A stretch of DNA of 64,000 nt, taken from the NCBI RefSeq assembly GCF_001715975.1, contig NZ_MARB01000021.1:1-64000 (forward strand), written 5' to 3'. Under the pieces are notes generated by a model, which had not been told where the DNA came from, did not search any database, and worked only from the letters and a program-made list of their open reading frames with translations. The DNA is from Candidatus Thiodiazotropha endolucinida. Its GTDB lineage: Bacteria > Pseudomonadota > Gammaproteobacteria > Chromatiales > Chromatiaceae. Position 1 is the first letter of the stretch; every line of letters begins with the position of its first letter. This document shows, piece after piece, positions 45,500 to 54,528 of the stretch. Both the position numbers and the translations under genes were made by a program.

Positions 45500-45592
45500 G
45501 GCGGCTAAACCCTATCACGTGCCTGCCGTCAGGCCAATCATCGACAGTCTTTGCTTGCAGCTTTGGTAGATAACGATTTACTATCTTCCACT

Positions 45593-46240
45593 ATGTTCAA
45601 CAGATTCAACCTCCTCAGTATTGTCTGCCTATCCACGCTTATCGGTTGCAGCCAGCCCAGCGAACCCACTATCACCCTTGCGCGTGCTGTCCAGATCGGC
45701 GATATCGATCAACTGGAACGCAATATCCATTGGAACGCCGACATCAACAAACCGGGACCTGAGGGAATGACGCCGCTGCATGTTGCGGCGACAAAAGGGA
45801 GTTTGGTGATGACCAAAATCCTGGTCAAAAACGGCGCTGATTTTGAAATTACCGACCCTCAAGGCCACACACCCCTACTTAAAGCACTGATTGCACGCAA
45901 CACCATTGTTGCGGAATATCTATTCAAAAGCGGCGCAAAACTCGACCCGAATACCGCATTGCACGAAACCGCAAAACTGGGCAGCGCTGATCGTGACGTG
46001 ATCGGATTCCTGTTACGCCGGGGCGCAACACTTGATAATACGGATGCAGACGGCAATACTCCCCTCCATTCGGCGATTCTCAATGATCAGCGGGTCGTGG
46101 CCAAGTATCTCATCAACCGTGGAGCCAGCCTGGATATACGCAATCGTGCGGGAATGAGCCCGCTGGCGCTTGCCATTGAGCGGAAAAATCAGGATATCGA
46201 AAGAATTTTAAGGCAATTCGGTGCAAGTGAAGCGCGCTGA
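45593..46240 (+). CDS. ankyrin-repeat lipoprotein
   Basis: A 215-residue protein. The N-terminus is a lipoprotein signal (MFNRFNLLSIVCLSTLIGCS, lipobox LIGC with Cys at residue 19). The rest is five to six ankyrin repeats with the characteristic TPLHVAATKG, TPLLKALIARN, TPLHSAILND and SPLALAIERK starts. It should sit on the periplasmic side of a membrane as a protein-binding scaffold. An earlier in-frame start exists, but the signal peptide favours ATG 45593. The next gene follows after about 40 bp. Confidence 0.82.
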   Translation: MFNRFNLLSIVCLSTLIGCSQPSEPTITLARAVQIGDIDQLERNIHWNADINKPGPEGMTPLHVAATKGSLVMTKILVKNGADFEITDPQGHTPLLKALIARNTIVAEYLFKSGAKLDPNTALHETAKLGSADRDVIGFLLRRGATLDNTDADGNTPLHSAILNDQRVVAKYLINRGASLDIRNRAGMSPLALAIERKNQDIERILRQFGASEAR

Positions 46241-46281
46241 TCACAAGTCATCCACCGTTACATTTAGGAACAGTATTTCAA

Positions 46282-46566
46282 ATGGCATCAACACCCGAAG
46301 AACTCAGTGTCACCTACTCGGAGGACGGCATCGATGTCGTCAAGGAGCTGGACAAAGTCGTACTCTCCAAGGGAGCGTGGACAACCATCATATTTCGCTA
46401 TCAGGATTGGGACAGAGCCAAACAGCAGTACGGCGCAGACAAATATACCATCCGCCGCTACCAGAAACGTAGCGGGGAATATATGCAAAAGAGTAAATTC
46501 AATATTTCCAGCAGGGATCAAGCGAAGGGAATAATCGAAGCCTTGCGGAATTGGATCGATGAATAA
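46282..46566 (+). CDS. small hypothetical protein
   Basis: A 94-residue soluble protein that alternates short beta strands (WTTIIFRYQDWD, KYTIRRYQKR) with a final helix. It has regular codon use and a typical start. I do not recognise a family. It is downstream of the ankyrin lipoprotein gene and convergent with sbcB, with only 3 bp between their ends. Confidence 0.65.
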   Translation: MASTPEELSVTYSEDGIDVVKELDKVVLSKGAWTTIIFRYQDWDRAKQQYGADKYTIRRYQKRSGEYMQKSKFNISSRDQAKGIIEALRNWIDE

Positions 46567-46569
46567 GCA

Positions 46570-48009
46570 CTAGATCTCCGGCGCGATCCGCTCAGCCCAG
46601 CTCAGTAACTGTGAGATCAGATCCCGTTTTTCCGGCATCAGCGTCGGATCCGTTTCAAGGTCATCCAGCCGTGCGAGATATTCACTCAGGGTGATACTGC
46701 CACCGCCATCGGGATCCAGCAACCTGGCTTCGCGATATTCCTGCCACCGCTGGTTCTCCTCCACAGAGAGCAGTTCAGGCCAGTTTCTTGCCCGATACCT
46801 GAATAACATTTCAGGCAGACGCGTATCGTCAAAAACCAGAGGGAATTGAGCCAGGGAAGCCGGTTCTGTCGCTAAAATTGCATCCATGCGCTGTCGGTCA
46901 TCACGGGAAAAGAATCCGCCACTATAGAGCGCCTGATCGGGATCGTTGATCGGCTCGAAGCCGCTTCTTTTGTGAATATTCGCTATTTTGCCGATGAAAG
47001 CCGGTTCAGCCAACAACCGTTGCCGATAGGCCTCACCCTGCCTCGGATCGATACACCACCGTTTTGCCGCATCCTCTGTCAGAGTGGATAGAGGTACGAC
47101 AACCGGACACTTATTGATGTGTACGGTCTTCAGTGGAATACGTTCGACACCCTCGGGCAGATCCGCGCCAGGCGTAAACAGTCGCTCATGCAGAACCTCC
47201 TCCGACAGCCCGAACAATGGTTCCGGATCATGGCGAAGATCATATACGATCACACCGTTGGGATTGGCAGGATGCTTCAGCAACGGTACGACCATTGCGA
47301 TGCAACCCAGCGCGGCCGGATACATCGATGAGACATGCAATACCGCCTGGCGCTTTTGCAGATTCAGGCGCTCCGCTATGACATTTTTCTTGCGGCTCTT
47401 GAACAGATAGTCGTAGAGTTTTGGCTGACGCTGTTTAATCAGCCGTGCCAACTCAATCGTTGCATAGACATCGGAAAGTGCATCGTGAGCGGATTCATGG
47501 GAGATATTATTGGCGGCACTGAGCGCCTCGAGACGAAAACTGGTCACACCCGCTTCATTTTGCGGCCACTCAATACCCTCAGGCCTCAAGGCATGGGTCA
47601 GGCGAACCATATCGAGGATATCCCAGCGGGATGATCCATGCTGCCACTCTCTCGCGTAAGGATCGTAAAAATTCCTATACAGTGTGTTGCGTGTTACTTC
47701 ATCATCAAAGCGAATCGTGTTGTAACCGACACCGCATGTTTCCGCTGCGGAAAGTTGTTGATGGATAAGCCTGATGAATTCGGCTTCAACCAACCCCTCT
47801 CGGAGCGCCGTTTGCGGTGTGATACCGGTAACAAGACAGGCTTCCGGCTGGGGCAGCATATCGTCACTTGGCTTGCAGTAGATGACCAGCGGGTCACCGA
47901 CCGGATTCAGATCCGCGTCGGTACGCACGCCCGCGAATTGAGACGCTCTGTCCCGGCGCGGATCGGCACCCCAGGTTTCATAGTCATGCCAATAGAAGCT
48001 GAATGTCAT
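46570..48009 (-). CDS. sbcB: exodeoxyribonuclease I
   Basis: ExoI digests single-stranded DNA 3' to 5' in recombination and mismatch repair. The DEDD catalytic motifs start with FYWHDYETWGADP near the N-terminus (D and E of DYE), followed by a GYNTIRFDDEV segment and a SAHDALSDVYATIELARL segment. The 479 residues from MTFSFYWHDYE match the E. coli enzyme in length. The start at 48009 is 12 bp from an inverted-repeat element; an upstream in-frame extension (to 48090) would be translated from that element and is rejected. Confidence 0.93.
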   Translation of the reverse strand: MTFSFYWHDYETWGADPRRDRASQFAGVRTDADLNPVGDPLVIYCKPSDDMLPQPEACLVTGITPQTALREGLVEAEFIRLIHQQLSAAETCGVGYNTIRFDDEVTRNTLYRNFYDPYAREWQHGSSRWDILDMVRLTHALRPEGIEWPQNEAGVTSFRLEALSAANNISHESAHDALSDVYATIELARLIKQRQPKLYDYLFKSRKKNVIAERLNLQKRQAVLHVSSMYPAALGCIAMVVPLLKHPANPNGVIVYDLRHDPEPLFGLSEEVLHERLFTPGADLPEGVERIPLKTVHINKCPVVVPLSTLTEDAAKRWCIDPRQGEAYRQRLLAEPAFIGKIANIHKRSGFEPINDPDQALYSGGFFSRDDRQRMDAILATEPASLAQFPLVFDDTRLPEMLFRYRARNWPELLSVEENQRWQEYREARLLDPDGGGSITLSEYLARLDDLETDPTLMPEKRDLISQLLSWAERIAPEI

Positions 48010-48020
48010 TGTATTGATAT

Positions 48021-48210
48021 GTCCGCAAATGAATGCAAATAACAGCTTAAAAAACCCGATCAATACGTAGGGTGCGGCTCGCCGCACCAATACACAAGCA
48101 TCATTATGGTACCAATATGTCTAGAGGATTTAACGGTGCGGCAAGCCGCACCCTACACGATAGAAGCGCCGAGCGGAATCAATAAAATCCATTCGCGTTC
48201 ATTTGCGGAC
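48021..48210. mobile_element. 190-bp MITE-like element with GTCCGCAAATGAACGC-type ends
   Basis: GTCCGCAAATGAATGCAAAT (48021-48040) and the inverted ATTCGCGTTCATTTGCGGAC (48191-48210) differ at two of 20 positions. Inside are two inverted copies of a hairpin unit, GGTGCGGC-nn-GCCGCACC (48067-48088 and 48135-48156). It fills the spacer between sbcB and the histone-deacetylase-family gene and ends 12 bp from the sbcB start, so the sbcB promoter must lie in the element or be supplied by read-through. Confidence 0.75.
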
Positions 48211-48217
48211 TCATTTC

Positions 48218-49144
48218 TCAACTTAAATCCATCAATACCCGGATATGGGCCTCGACGCTGCGTGCCAGGGCGCTGGGCTCATAGCCACCCTCCAGGACAG
48301 AAACTATTCTCCCGTCGGCATACTGATCCGCCAATATCTTGATCTGTTCCGTTACCCAGCGGTAATCCGCTTCCGTTAGACTGACTCCCGACATGTCATC
48401 CTCTATATGGGCATCAAATCCGGCAGAGACAAAGAACATCTGCGGCTTGAAATGATTCAGCGCCGGTAGCCAGTGCCCGGTAACGGCATCCCTGAATTCT
48501 GCGCTCTTCGCGGTCGCCTTCAAGGGTGCGCAAATTATATGATCGGGACTCTCTTCAATATCTGTATAGGGGTAGAAAGGGTGTTGAAAGGTTGAACAGA
48601 CGATCACCCTTCGATCATCACGAAAGATATCTTCGCTACCATTGCCATGATGGACGTCGAAATCGAGTATGGCGACTCGTTCCAGGCCATACACTTCCAT
48701 TGCATGAGCAGCTCCGATTGAGGCATTGCCATAAATGCAAAACCCCATGGTACGCATTTTTTCTGCGTGATGCCCTGGAGGCCTGACATTGCAAAAGGCA
48801 TTCGACAAACCCTGATTCATAATCAGATCCACGGCCTTTATGACGGCACCCGCCGCCCGTTTTGCGGCTTGCGTGCTCTCAGGGCTGACCACCGTGTCCG
48901 GATCAAGGTGGGCATAACCGTTTTGCGGCATCAATTTGTCAACCTGATTGAGGTAGGCCACATCGTGACAACGCAGCAATTGTTCTTTTGTCACCTCGGG
49001 TGCATCGTAGTGACGCAAAAAATCATACAGCTGTGCCGCCATCAATCGGTCATCGATCGCCTGCAGGCGACCTGCGTTTTCGGGGTGACCCTCACCGGTA
49101 TCGTGCAACAGGCAATCCGAGTGTGTTATGTATGCGGTCTTCAA
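48218..49144 (-). CDS. histone deacetylase family (class II-like) deacylase
   Basis: The 308-residue protein has the arginase/deacetylase fold signatures: HDTGEGHPENAGRLQAIDDR near the start, RPPGHHAEK with the catalytic histidine pair, FDVHHGNGSEDIF with zinc-binding Asp/His and VSAGFDAHIEDD. Bacterial members act on acetylpolyamines or acetyl-lysine; the substrate here is unknown. The N-terminus MKTAYITHSDCLLHDTGEG is a good start. It lies 70 bp downstream of nothing on its strand and may share a transcript with sbcB through the repeat element. The divergent neighbour is a protein acetyltransferase (Pat), an interesting functional counterpart. Confidence 0.88.
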   Translation of the reverse strand: MKTAYITHSDCLLHDTGEGHPENAGRLQAIDDRLMAAQLYDFLRHYDAPEVTKEQLLRCHDVAYLNQVDKLMPQNGYAHLDPDTVVSPESTQAAKRAAGAVIKAVDLIMNQGLSNAFCNVRPPGHHAEKMRTMGFCIYGNASIGAAHAMEVYGLERVAILDFDVHHGNGSEDIFRDDRRVIVCSTFQHPFYPYTDIEESPDHIICAPLKATAKSAEFRDAVTGHWLPALNHFKPQMFFVSAGFDAHIEDDMSGVSLTEADYRWVTEQIKILADQYADGRIVSVLEGGYEPSALARSVEAHIRVLMDLS

Positions 49145-49396
49145 TCTCCAAACCTCACTTCCTATATCTCTATTTGACCGAGCAATACTCAGTATAAATC
49201 ATTAAAAAATCACAACTTAGTTAAAGAAATTGTCATCATATACCGGTAAACTTCAAGCCCATCATGCCGCTATCCATAGTGATCGATACTGATACTTTTC
49301 TTTAGCGGTATTGTCTGAGTTTCACACTGTGCCTTAATGAGTAATCAAGGACATCATACTCCATATCATCTTACGAAGTTCAACAGGCAGTAGATT
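49145..49396. other. divergent spacer between deacetylase and Pat genes
   Basis: This 252-bp spacer is A/T-rich and holds the promoters of the two divergent genes. I see no clear palindromic operator and do not call specific promoter elements. Confidence 0.35.
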
Positions 49397-52078
49397 ATGC
49401 AATCACACTATTTGACGTCTCTCTTCTCTCCAAAAAGCATCGCCATGTTTGGTGCCAGTGACAGGAAGAATTCAGTCGGTGAGGTGGTATTTAAAAATCT
49501 CATATCATCCGGATTCAAGGGGGATATATACCCGATCAACCTCAAACACGACAAAGTTCAGGGTATTAAGGCTTATAAAAGTATCGAGGCAATCATCAAA
49601 CCTGTCGAGCTCGCTGTCGTCGCCACACCGGCAAAGACTATACCTGCTATTGTGCAGGCCTGCGGCGAACATGGTGTCAAGACCATGATCATACTCTCTG
49701 CCGGGTTTCGTGAATCCGGAACCGCCGGCCGGCGTCTTGAAGACAAGATTGTTGAACTGGCAAAGGACTATGGGATGCGCTTCATCGGTCCCAACTGTCT
49801 TGGCCTGATTCGACCGGATCAAGGCATCAATATTACCTTCGGCAACAACAATGCAGCCCCCGGCAATCTGGCGCTCGTTTCTCAGTCGGGAGCAATCTGC
49901 ACTGCCATCCTCGATTGGGCGGAGGTCAACGATATCGGTTTCTCAACCGTCATCTCCACCGGTATCGGGGCGGATCTGGATTTTGGCGACTACCTTGATT
50001 TCCTGGTATCGGATCCCATGACGGACAGTATCCTGCTGTATGTGGAGGGCATAAAGGACGCACGTCGCTTTATGAGTGGCTTGAGGGCAGCGGCGCGCAT
50101 CAAACCCGTCATTGTACTCAAGGTGGGACGGCATGCGGCCGGGGCGGAAGCCTCAATGTCACACACCGGCGCCCTGGTAGGCAGCGATGAAACCTTTTCC
50201 GCCGCGCTCTCCCGTTCCGGCGTATTGCGTGTGGAGACCATTTCACAACTCTTCTCCGCCGCCAAGGCGCTCTCTTCCCGCTATCGGGTCTATGGCGACA
50301 GGCTGGCTATTATTACCAATGGTGGTGGTCCGGGCGTCATGGCCGCCGACAGGGCTTCCGACCTGAATATCGAACTGGCGGAACTCAATGATCAAACAAT
50401 CGATGCATTGAACAAAGTGCTGCCGGATGTATGGTCCCATGGAAATCCCGTGGACATTATCGGTGACGCCCCCCCCGAGCGCTACCGTGCCGCAGTCGAC
50501 ATCTGTCTCAACGATCCCGCTGTGGACGGCACCATCGTCATACTGACCCCTCAGGCGATGACCGAACCGGAAGAGGTAGCCAGGGCACTGATCGATTTGG
50601 CGGATTCCCATAAGAAACCGATCCTGACCAGCTGGATGGGAGGCAAGCAGATCGAAACTGCGCGCAAGCTGTTCAAAGACGCCAGATTACCCAGTTTTCG
50701 TACCCTGGAAAACGCAGTCGATGCCTTCTCCTACCTCTCTTCCTATCAGAAGAATCAGCGCCTGTTACTACAGACACCCGCCAAGAGTTCCCGTCGGCAC
50801 ATCCAGCCCGATACCGAAGGGGCGCGCCTCATTATAGAAAGCGCTCTGTCGGAACAGCGTAAGATCCTCACCGAGCCCGAATCATTTGCCTTGCTCGGCG
50901 CATTCCGCATCAACGCGGTACGTAACGGTATTGCACGTTCCGCCAATGAGGCGTTGATCCTGGCGGAATCGATCGGTTTCCCCGTTGCCATGAAGATCTA
51001 CTCACCCGACATCTCCCACAAATCCGACGCCGGCGGCATTCGACTCAATATCAGCAATGCCCAGGTTGTACGGAGTACCTATCGGGATCTGATCGAACAA
51101 GTCAAGGAGACCCGTCCCGAAGCGAATGTGGAGGGCGTGACTGTCGAGCAGATGTATCAGAGTCCGAATGGACGGGAACTCCTCATCGGTATCGTGCGTG
51201 ATCCGGTATTCGGGCCGGTTATCAGTTTCGGCAGCGGCGGCACCGCGGTGGAAGTGATGGGCGACTCGGCGATTGCCCTGCCACCCCTCAACCGCAGCCT
51301 CGCCAGCGATCTGATCGACCGCACCAAGGCGGCAAAACTGCTGAGTCAGTTCCGGCATATGCCACCCGCCAATCGCGAGGCACTCATCGATGTATTGTTG
51401 CGGGTATCGACCATGGCTTGTGAACTGCCTTGGATTCGTGAGATGGATATCAATCCATTGATTGTCGATGATCAAGGGGCGGTCGCCGTGGATGCACGTA
51501 TACGGGTCGATTTCCCACGCCCATCCACCGATCCCTATCACCATCTGGCCATCCATCCCTACCCGGTAAATCTGGTCAACACCACCCAGTTGCCCAACGG
51601 CACCAATATCGTGATCAGGCCCATCCGCCCGGAAGACGCCGACCTGGAACAGACCTTCACCCGCCAGCTCTCCGATGAAGCAAAATATTTCCGCTTCATG
51701 AGTTCGATACAGGAACTGACCCCGGAGATGCTGACGCGATTCACGCAGATCGACTATCACAATGAGATGGCCCTGATCGCAGTCACCGAGGATGGCAACC
51801 ATGAAATCGAATTGGGTGTCGCCCGCTATGTGATCAACCCTGACAAAAAGAGCTGCGAATTCGCCCTGGTGGTATCCGATCAGTGGCAACGCCAGGGCAT
51901 CGGGCACAAGCTGATGCACCAGCTGATGGAGGTTGCCCGCGATCGCGGTCTGGAAAAAATGGAGGGCGAAGTATTGAGCAACAATTTCAAGATGCTCGAC
52001 CTGATGAAATCACTCTACTTCCATATCTCCACATCGCCGGACGACAACAGCATCAAGCAGGTAGTGATCGACCTGTAG
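49397..52078 (+). CDS. Pat-type protein lysine acetyltransferase (NDP-forming acyl-CoA synthetase-like plus GNAT)
   Basis: The 893 residues have the domain order of bacterial Pat (YfiQ/PatZ). First comes a CoA-binding domain (about 1-130, SIAMFGASDRKNSVGEVVFKN), then succinyl-CoA-ligase-like domains, then an ATP-grasp domain (about 490-700, FPVAMKIYSPDISHKSDAGG, then GTAVEVMGDSAIALPPL). A C-terminal GNAT acetyltransferase domain (about 725-893, RQGIGHKLMHQLMEVARDRG) follows. In well-studied homologues the GNAT part acetylates acetyl-CoA synthetase and other proteins while the ligase-like part is regulatory. A working ADP-forming ligase cannot be excluded. It is divergent from a histone-deacetylase-family gene. 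Confidence 0.9.
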   Translation: MQSHYLTSLFSPKSIAMFGASDRKNSVGEVVFKNLISSGFKGDIYPINLKHDKVQGIKAYKSIEAIIKPVELAVVATPAKTIPAIVQACGEHGVKTMIILSAGFRESGTAGRRLEDKIVELAKDYGMRFIGPNCLGLIRPDQGINITFGNNNAAPGNLALVSQSGAICTAILDWAEVNDIGFSTVISTGIGADLDFGDYLDFLVSDPMTDSILLYVEGIKDARRFMSGLRAAARIKPVIVLKVGRHAAGAEASMSHTGALVGSDETFSAALSRSGVLRVETISQLFSAAKALSSRYRVYGDRLAIITNGGGPGVMAADRASDLNIELAELNDQTIDALNKVLPDVWSHGNPVDIIGDAPPERYRAAVDICLNDPAVDGTIVILTPQAMTEPEEVARALIDLADSHKKPILTSWMGGKQIETARKLFKDARLPSFRTLENAVDAFSYLSSYQKNQRLLLQTPAKSSRRHIQPDTEGARLIIESALSEQRKILTEPESFALLGAFRINAVRNGIARSANEALILAESIGFPVAMKIYSPDISHKSDAGGIRLNISNAQVVRSTYRDLIEQVKETRPEANVEGVTVEQMYQSPNGRELLIGIVRDPVFGPVISFGSGGTAVEVMGDSAIALPPLNRSLASDLIDRTKAAKLLSQFRHMPPANREALIDVLLRVSTMACELPWIREMDINPLIVDDQGAVAVDARIRVDFPRPSTDPYHHLAIHPYPVNLVNTTQLPNGTNIVIRPIRPEDADLEQTFTRQLSDEAKYFRFMSSIQELTPEMLTRFTQIDYHNEMALIAVTEDGNHEIELGVARYVINPDKKSCEFALVVSDQWQRQGIGHKLMHQLMEVARDRGLEKMEGEVLSNNFKMLDLMKSLYFHISTSPDDNSIKQVVIDL

Positions 52079-52083
52079 ATACA

Positions 52084-52103
52084 AGGGTGCGGCTTGCCGC
52101 ACC
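52084..52103. repeat. GGTGCGGC-type hairpin unit after Pat gene
   Basis: AGGGTGCGGCTTGCCGCACC contains the perfect inverted repeat GGTGCGGC/GCCGCACC. It begins five bases after the Pat stop codon. The same unit occurs twice inside the element at 48021-48210. It may act as a transcription-ending or message-stabilising stem. Confidence 0.6.
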
Positions 52104-52139
52104 ATTCAATCTGTCAGTAATCGGTGCGGTAATTATAAG

Positions 52140-52293
52140 ATGAGTTTTTAGTTTTGAGTTATGAGTTTTTAGTTGTATGTGTTCGCTTCGCTCACGCTTT
52201 TTTTCCCTACAGTCTGACCGACCCAAGAGGAAGAGAATCAAAAACAAGTTGTGCGATTTACCGCACTCATCCAACTCAAAACTAAAAACTCAT
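52140..52293. mobile_element. A/T-rich inverted-repeat element downstream of rplS
   Basis: The first 21 bases (starting ATGAGTTTTTAGTTTTGAGT) and the last 21 (52273-52293) are exact inverted copies. Each arm is made of hexamer-like A/T units. The centre contains ATGTGTTCGCTTCGCTCACG and TTGTGCGA. A similar element with other arm sequence lies at about 54392-54521, so the two flank the rpsP-rimM-trmD-rplS operon. Confidence 0.65.
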
Positions 52294-52317
52294 AACTCAT
52301 AACTCATGACTAAGAAC

Positions 52318-52350
52318 AAAAAAGCCGCTCTGTCCAACAACAGAGCGGCT
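52318..52350 (-). terminator. rho-independent terminator of the rpsP-rplS operon
   Basis: On the minus strand AGCCGCTCTG and CAGAGCGGCT form a perfect 10-bp stem (52323-52332 and 52341-52350) with an 8-base loop, followed by six T. It lies 32 bp past the rplS stop. Confidence 0.93.
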
Positions 52351-52381
52351 CTCTCAACAACCGGTTTACAGGTTGAAGTTT

Positions 52382-52726
52382 CTAGATTTTCTCTTTAATA
52401 CGCGCAGCCTTACCGGTCCGTCCACGCAGATAGTAGAGTTTCGCGCGACGCACATCACCACGACGCGTCACCTTGACAGAGGCTACGGTCGGGCTGTAGG
52501 TCTGGAATACACGCTCGACACCCTCGCCATGCGAGATCTTACGAACGGTGAATGCCGAGTTGAGACCGCGGTTGCGCTTGGCGATCACTATACCCTCGAA
52601 GGCCTGCAGGCGCTCACGCTGCCCCTCCTTAACCCGTACTTGAACCACAACGGTATCACCGGGGCCAAAATCCGGAATCTCACGACCCATCTGCTCGGCT
52701 TCGAGTTCTGCGATGATATTACTCAT
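52382..52726 (-). CDS. rplS: 50S ribosomal protein L19
   Basis: The 114 residues are a typical bacterial L19 ([73 protein letters not shown]). L19 sits at the interface of the 30S and 50S subunits. It is the last gene of the conserved rpsP-rimM-trmD-rplS operon and starts 3 bp after trmD; the intrinsic terminator follows. Confidence 0.98.
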   Translation of the reverse strand: MSNIIAELEAEQMGREIPDFGPGDTVVVQVRVKEGQRERLQAFEGIVIAKRNRGLNSAFTVRKISHGEGVERVFQTYSPTVASVKVTRRGDVRRAKLYYLRGRTGKAARIKEKI

Positions 52727-52729
52727 GGT

Positions 52730-53491
52730 CTATTGCTCCTGTGTCTGCTCCGCGTCTCCCGACGCAGCAATGATTTCTGCTAATAACTTCTCTTCTTCCA
52801 CCGTCATCTGACGGTCCTGCAGCAGATCGGGTCGTCTCTCCCGAGTGCGTTTCAGTGCCTGCTGCAGGCGCCAACGCCGTATGGCGTCATGGTTACCGCC
52901 CTGCAGCACTAACGGCACAGACATGCCGTCGATCTGCTCAGGACGGGTATAGTGCGGACAATCCAGCAACCCGTCCATGAATGAATCCTGTTGAGCGGAG
53001 TCTGCATCGCCCAGAGCACCGGGGATCAGCCTAATCACCGCATCAAGAACCACCATCGCGGCCAGTTCACCGCCGCTCAAAACATAGTCGCCTATGGACC
53101 ACTCTTCATCCACATAGCGTTCTATAATACGCTCATCGACGCCTTCATAACGGCCCGCTATCAGCAACAGCGGCTGTCGATTTTCAACAACCGTTTGTGC
53201 CCGCTGCTGATCAAACCCAACCCCTTGCGGGCTCATATAGACCACCTTCGCCTGCGGAGATGCACTCAACGCCGACTCGATCGCCTGTTGCAGCGGCTGG
53301 TACTTCATCACCATGCCAGGGCCACCACCGTAGGGCCGATCATCCACCGTGCGATGTACGTCCCTGGTATAGTCGCGGGGATTCCAAAGCTCGATCTGCG
53401 CCAGTTGGCGGCCTATCGCTCTGGCTACGACACCCTCCTTAGTCAAGGCATCGAACATAGCCGGCATCAGCGTCACCAGGTCGAAGCGCAT
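52730..53491 (-). CDS. trmD: tRNA (guanine-37-N1) methyltransferase
   Basis: TrmD methylates G37 next to the anticodon and prevents frameshifting; it uses S-adenosylmethionine bound in a trefoil knot. Hallmarks are [13 protein letters not shown] at the start, [18 protein letters not shown], the knot region [13 protein letters not shown] and [18 protein letters not shown]. The 253-residue length is normal. Its ATG overlaps the rimM stop (TGATG). Confidence 0.98.
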   Translation of the reverse strand: MRFDLVTLMPAMFDALTKEGVVARAIGRQLAQIELWNPRDYTRDVHRTVDDRPYGGGPGMVMKYQPLQQAIESALSASPQAKVVYMSPQGVGFDQQRAQTVVENRQPLLLIAGRYEGVDERIIERYVDEEWSIGDYVLSGGELAAMVVLDAVIRLIPGALGDADSAQQDSFMDGLLDCPHYTRPEQIDGMSVPLVLQGGNHDAIRRWRLQQALKRTRERRPDLLQDRQMTVEEEKLLAEIIAASGDAEQTQEQ

Positions 53492-53997
53492 CAGAAATCA
53501 GGATCCCAGTCCACGATAATCCGACCGTGCTCCAGATCCACCTCCCGTATGGCCTCACCCTTGGTGTAGGGTATCAACCTTTCGCGCTCACCGCGGACCA
53601 CCAATACATCGTTGGCCCCGGTCTCGAAGAGGTGTGAGACGACACCCAATTCAATCCCTTGGAGATTTAACACCCGCAATCCCTGCAGGTCGTTCCAGTA
53701 ATACTCGCCGGATTCCAGTGGCGGCAACTGCTCACGCCGGACGGCGATATCACAGTTCACCAATGGGGCTGCAAGATCCCGGTCATCGATACCCTGCAGT
53801 TGGGCAACCACGCCCTTACCCTGACTACGACCGGCAACCAGCCTATGGCACTTCCAATCATCCCCTCGCTTCAGGTACCAATCCCGGTAGCGGACGATTC
53901 CCTCCCTCGGCGAGGTGTGGGAGTAGATCTTGAGCCACCCCCTGACACCAAACAGGCCAGAAACCCGGCCCATTACTATAAACTCATCTTGTGACAT
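53491..53997 (-). CDS. rimM: ribosome maturation factor RimM
   Basis: RimM helps to mature the head of the 30S subunit and binds S19. The 168 residues have the N-terminal RimM domain ([23 protein letters not shown]) and the PRC-barrel domain ([18 protein letters not shown], then [21 protein letters not shown]). It is in its standard place between rpsP and trmD and overlaps the latter. Confidence 0.97.
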   Translation of the reverse strand: MSQDEFIVMGRVSGLFGVRGWLKIYSHTSPREGIVRYRDWYLKRGDDWKCHRLVAGRSQGKGVVAQLQGIDDRDLAAPLVNCDIAVRREQLPPLESGEYYWNDLQGLRVLNLQGIELGVVSHLFETGANDVLVVRGERERLIPYTKGEAIREVDLEHGRIIVDWDPDF

Positions 53998-54045
53998 CTT
54001 CTCCGTCCACCTGCGCGGCTTTCACCCGGGACGGGAGGCTGACTG

Positions 54046-54297
54046 TCAGGCTGCCTGCTTAGCCGCCTGCTTCAGTAGAGCCGTCACCCGATCGCTCGGC
54101 TGCGCACCCTTTGAAATCCAGTGCTGCACACGCTCCTGATCAATTCGCAGTCCCTCTTCGCCACCCACTGCTACGGGATTGAAGAAACCGAGACGTTCGA
54201 TATAGCGACCGTCACGCGCATTGCGGCTGTCGGTCACCACAATATGGTAAAAGGGCCGCTTTTTCGCGCCCGTTCTTGAAAGGCGTATGGTTACCAT
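54046..54297 (-). CDS. rpsP: 30S ribosomal protein S16
   Basis: An 83-residue S16 with the usual [20 protein letters not shown] start, [20 protein letters not shown] and the [19 protein letters not shown] segment. It is the first gene of the operon with rimM, trmD and rplS. The promoter should lie within 54298-54390; I do not call its elements. Confidence 0.98.
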   Translation of the reverse strand: MVTIRLSRTGAKKRPFYHIVVTDSRNARDGRYIERLGFFNPVAVGGEEGLRIDQERVQHWISKGAQPSDRVTALLKQAAKQAA

Positions 54298-54391
54298 GAT
54301 GTATCCTTAGAAATTCGCTAACACACCGGAACCTGCCGGCGGGAAACGGCGTATTATAACCAACTTTGGGCCGATGTGAAGAGAAATGTAA

Positions 54392-54521
54392 TTATAAATG
54401 TTGAATTTTGAATTGTGAATTGATGTGTTCGCTAAGCTTACATCCCTCTTGGATGATCAGTGTGCGAAGCGCAATCCACCCATTCAGAGTTCAACGTTCA
54501 AAATTCATAGTTAATTCAATG
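54392..54521. repeat. A/T-rich inverted-repeat element between ffh and rpsP
   Basis: TGAATTTTGAA (54402-54412) and TTCAAAATTCA (54497-54507) are inverted arms within A/T hexamer-like repeats. The centre carries ATGTGTTCGCTAAGCTTACA and TGTGCGAAGCGC, resembling the centre of the element at 52140-52293. The ends are less exact than in that copy. It separates ffh from the rpsP promoter region. Confidence 0.55.
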
Positions 54522-54528
54522 TGCTAAC

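Noticed and set aside
48010-48090. Longer N-terminus for sbcB starting at 48090
   Set aside because: The extra 27 residues are translated from the inverted-repeat element and precede the conserved FYWHDYE start of exonuclease I.
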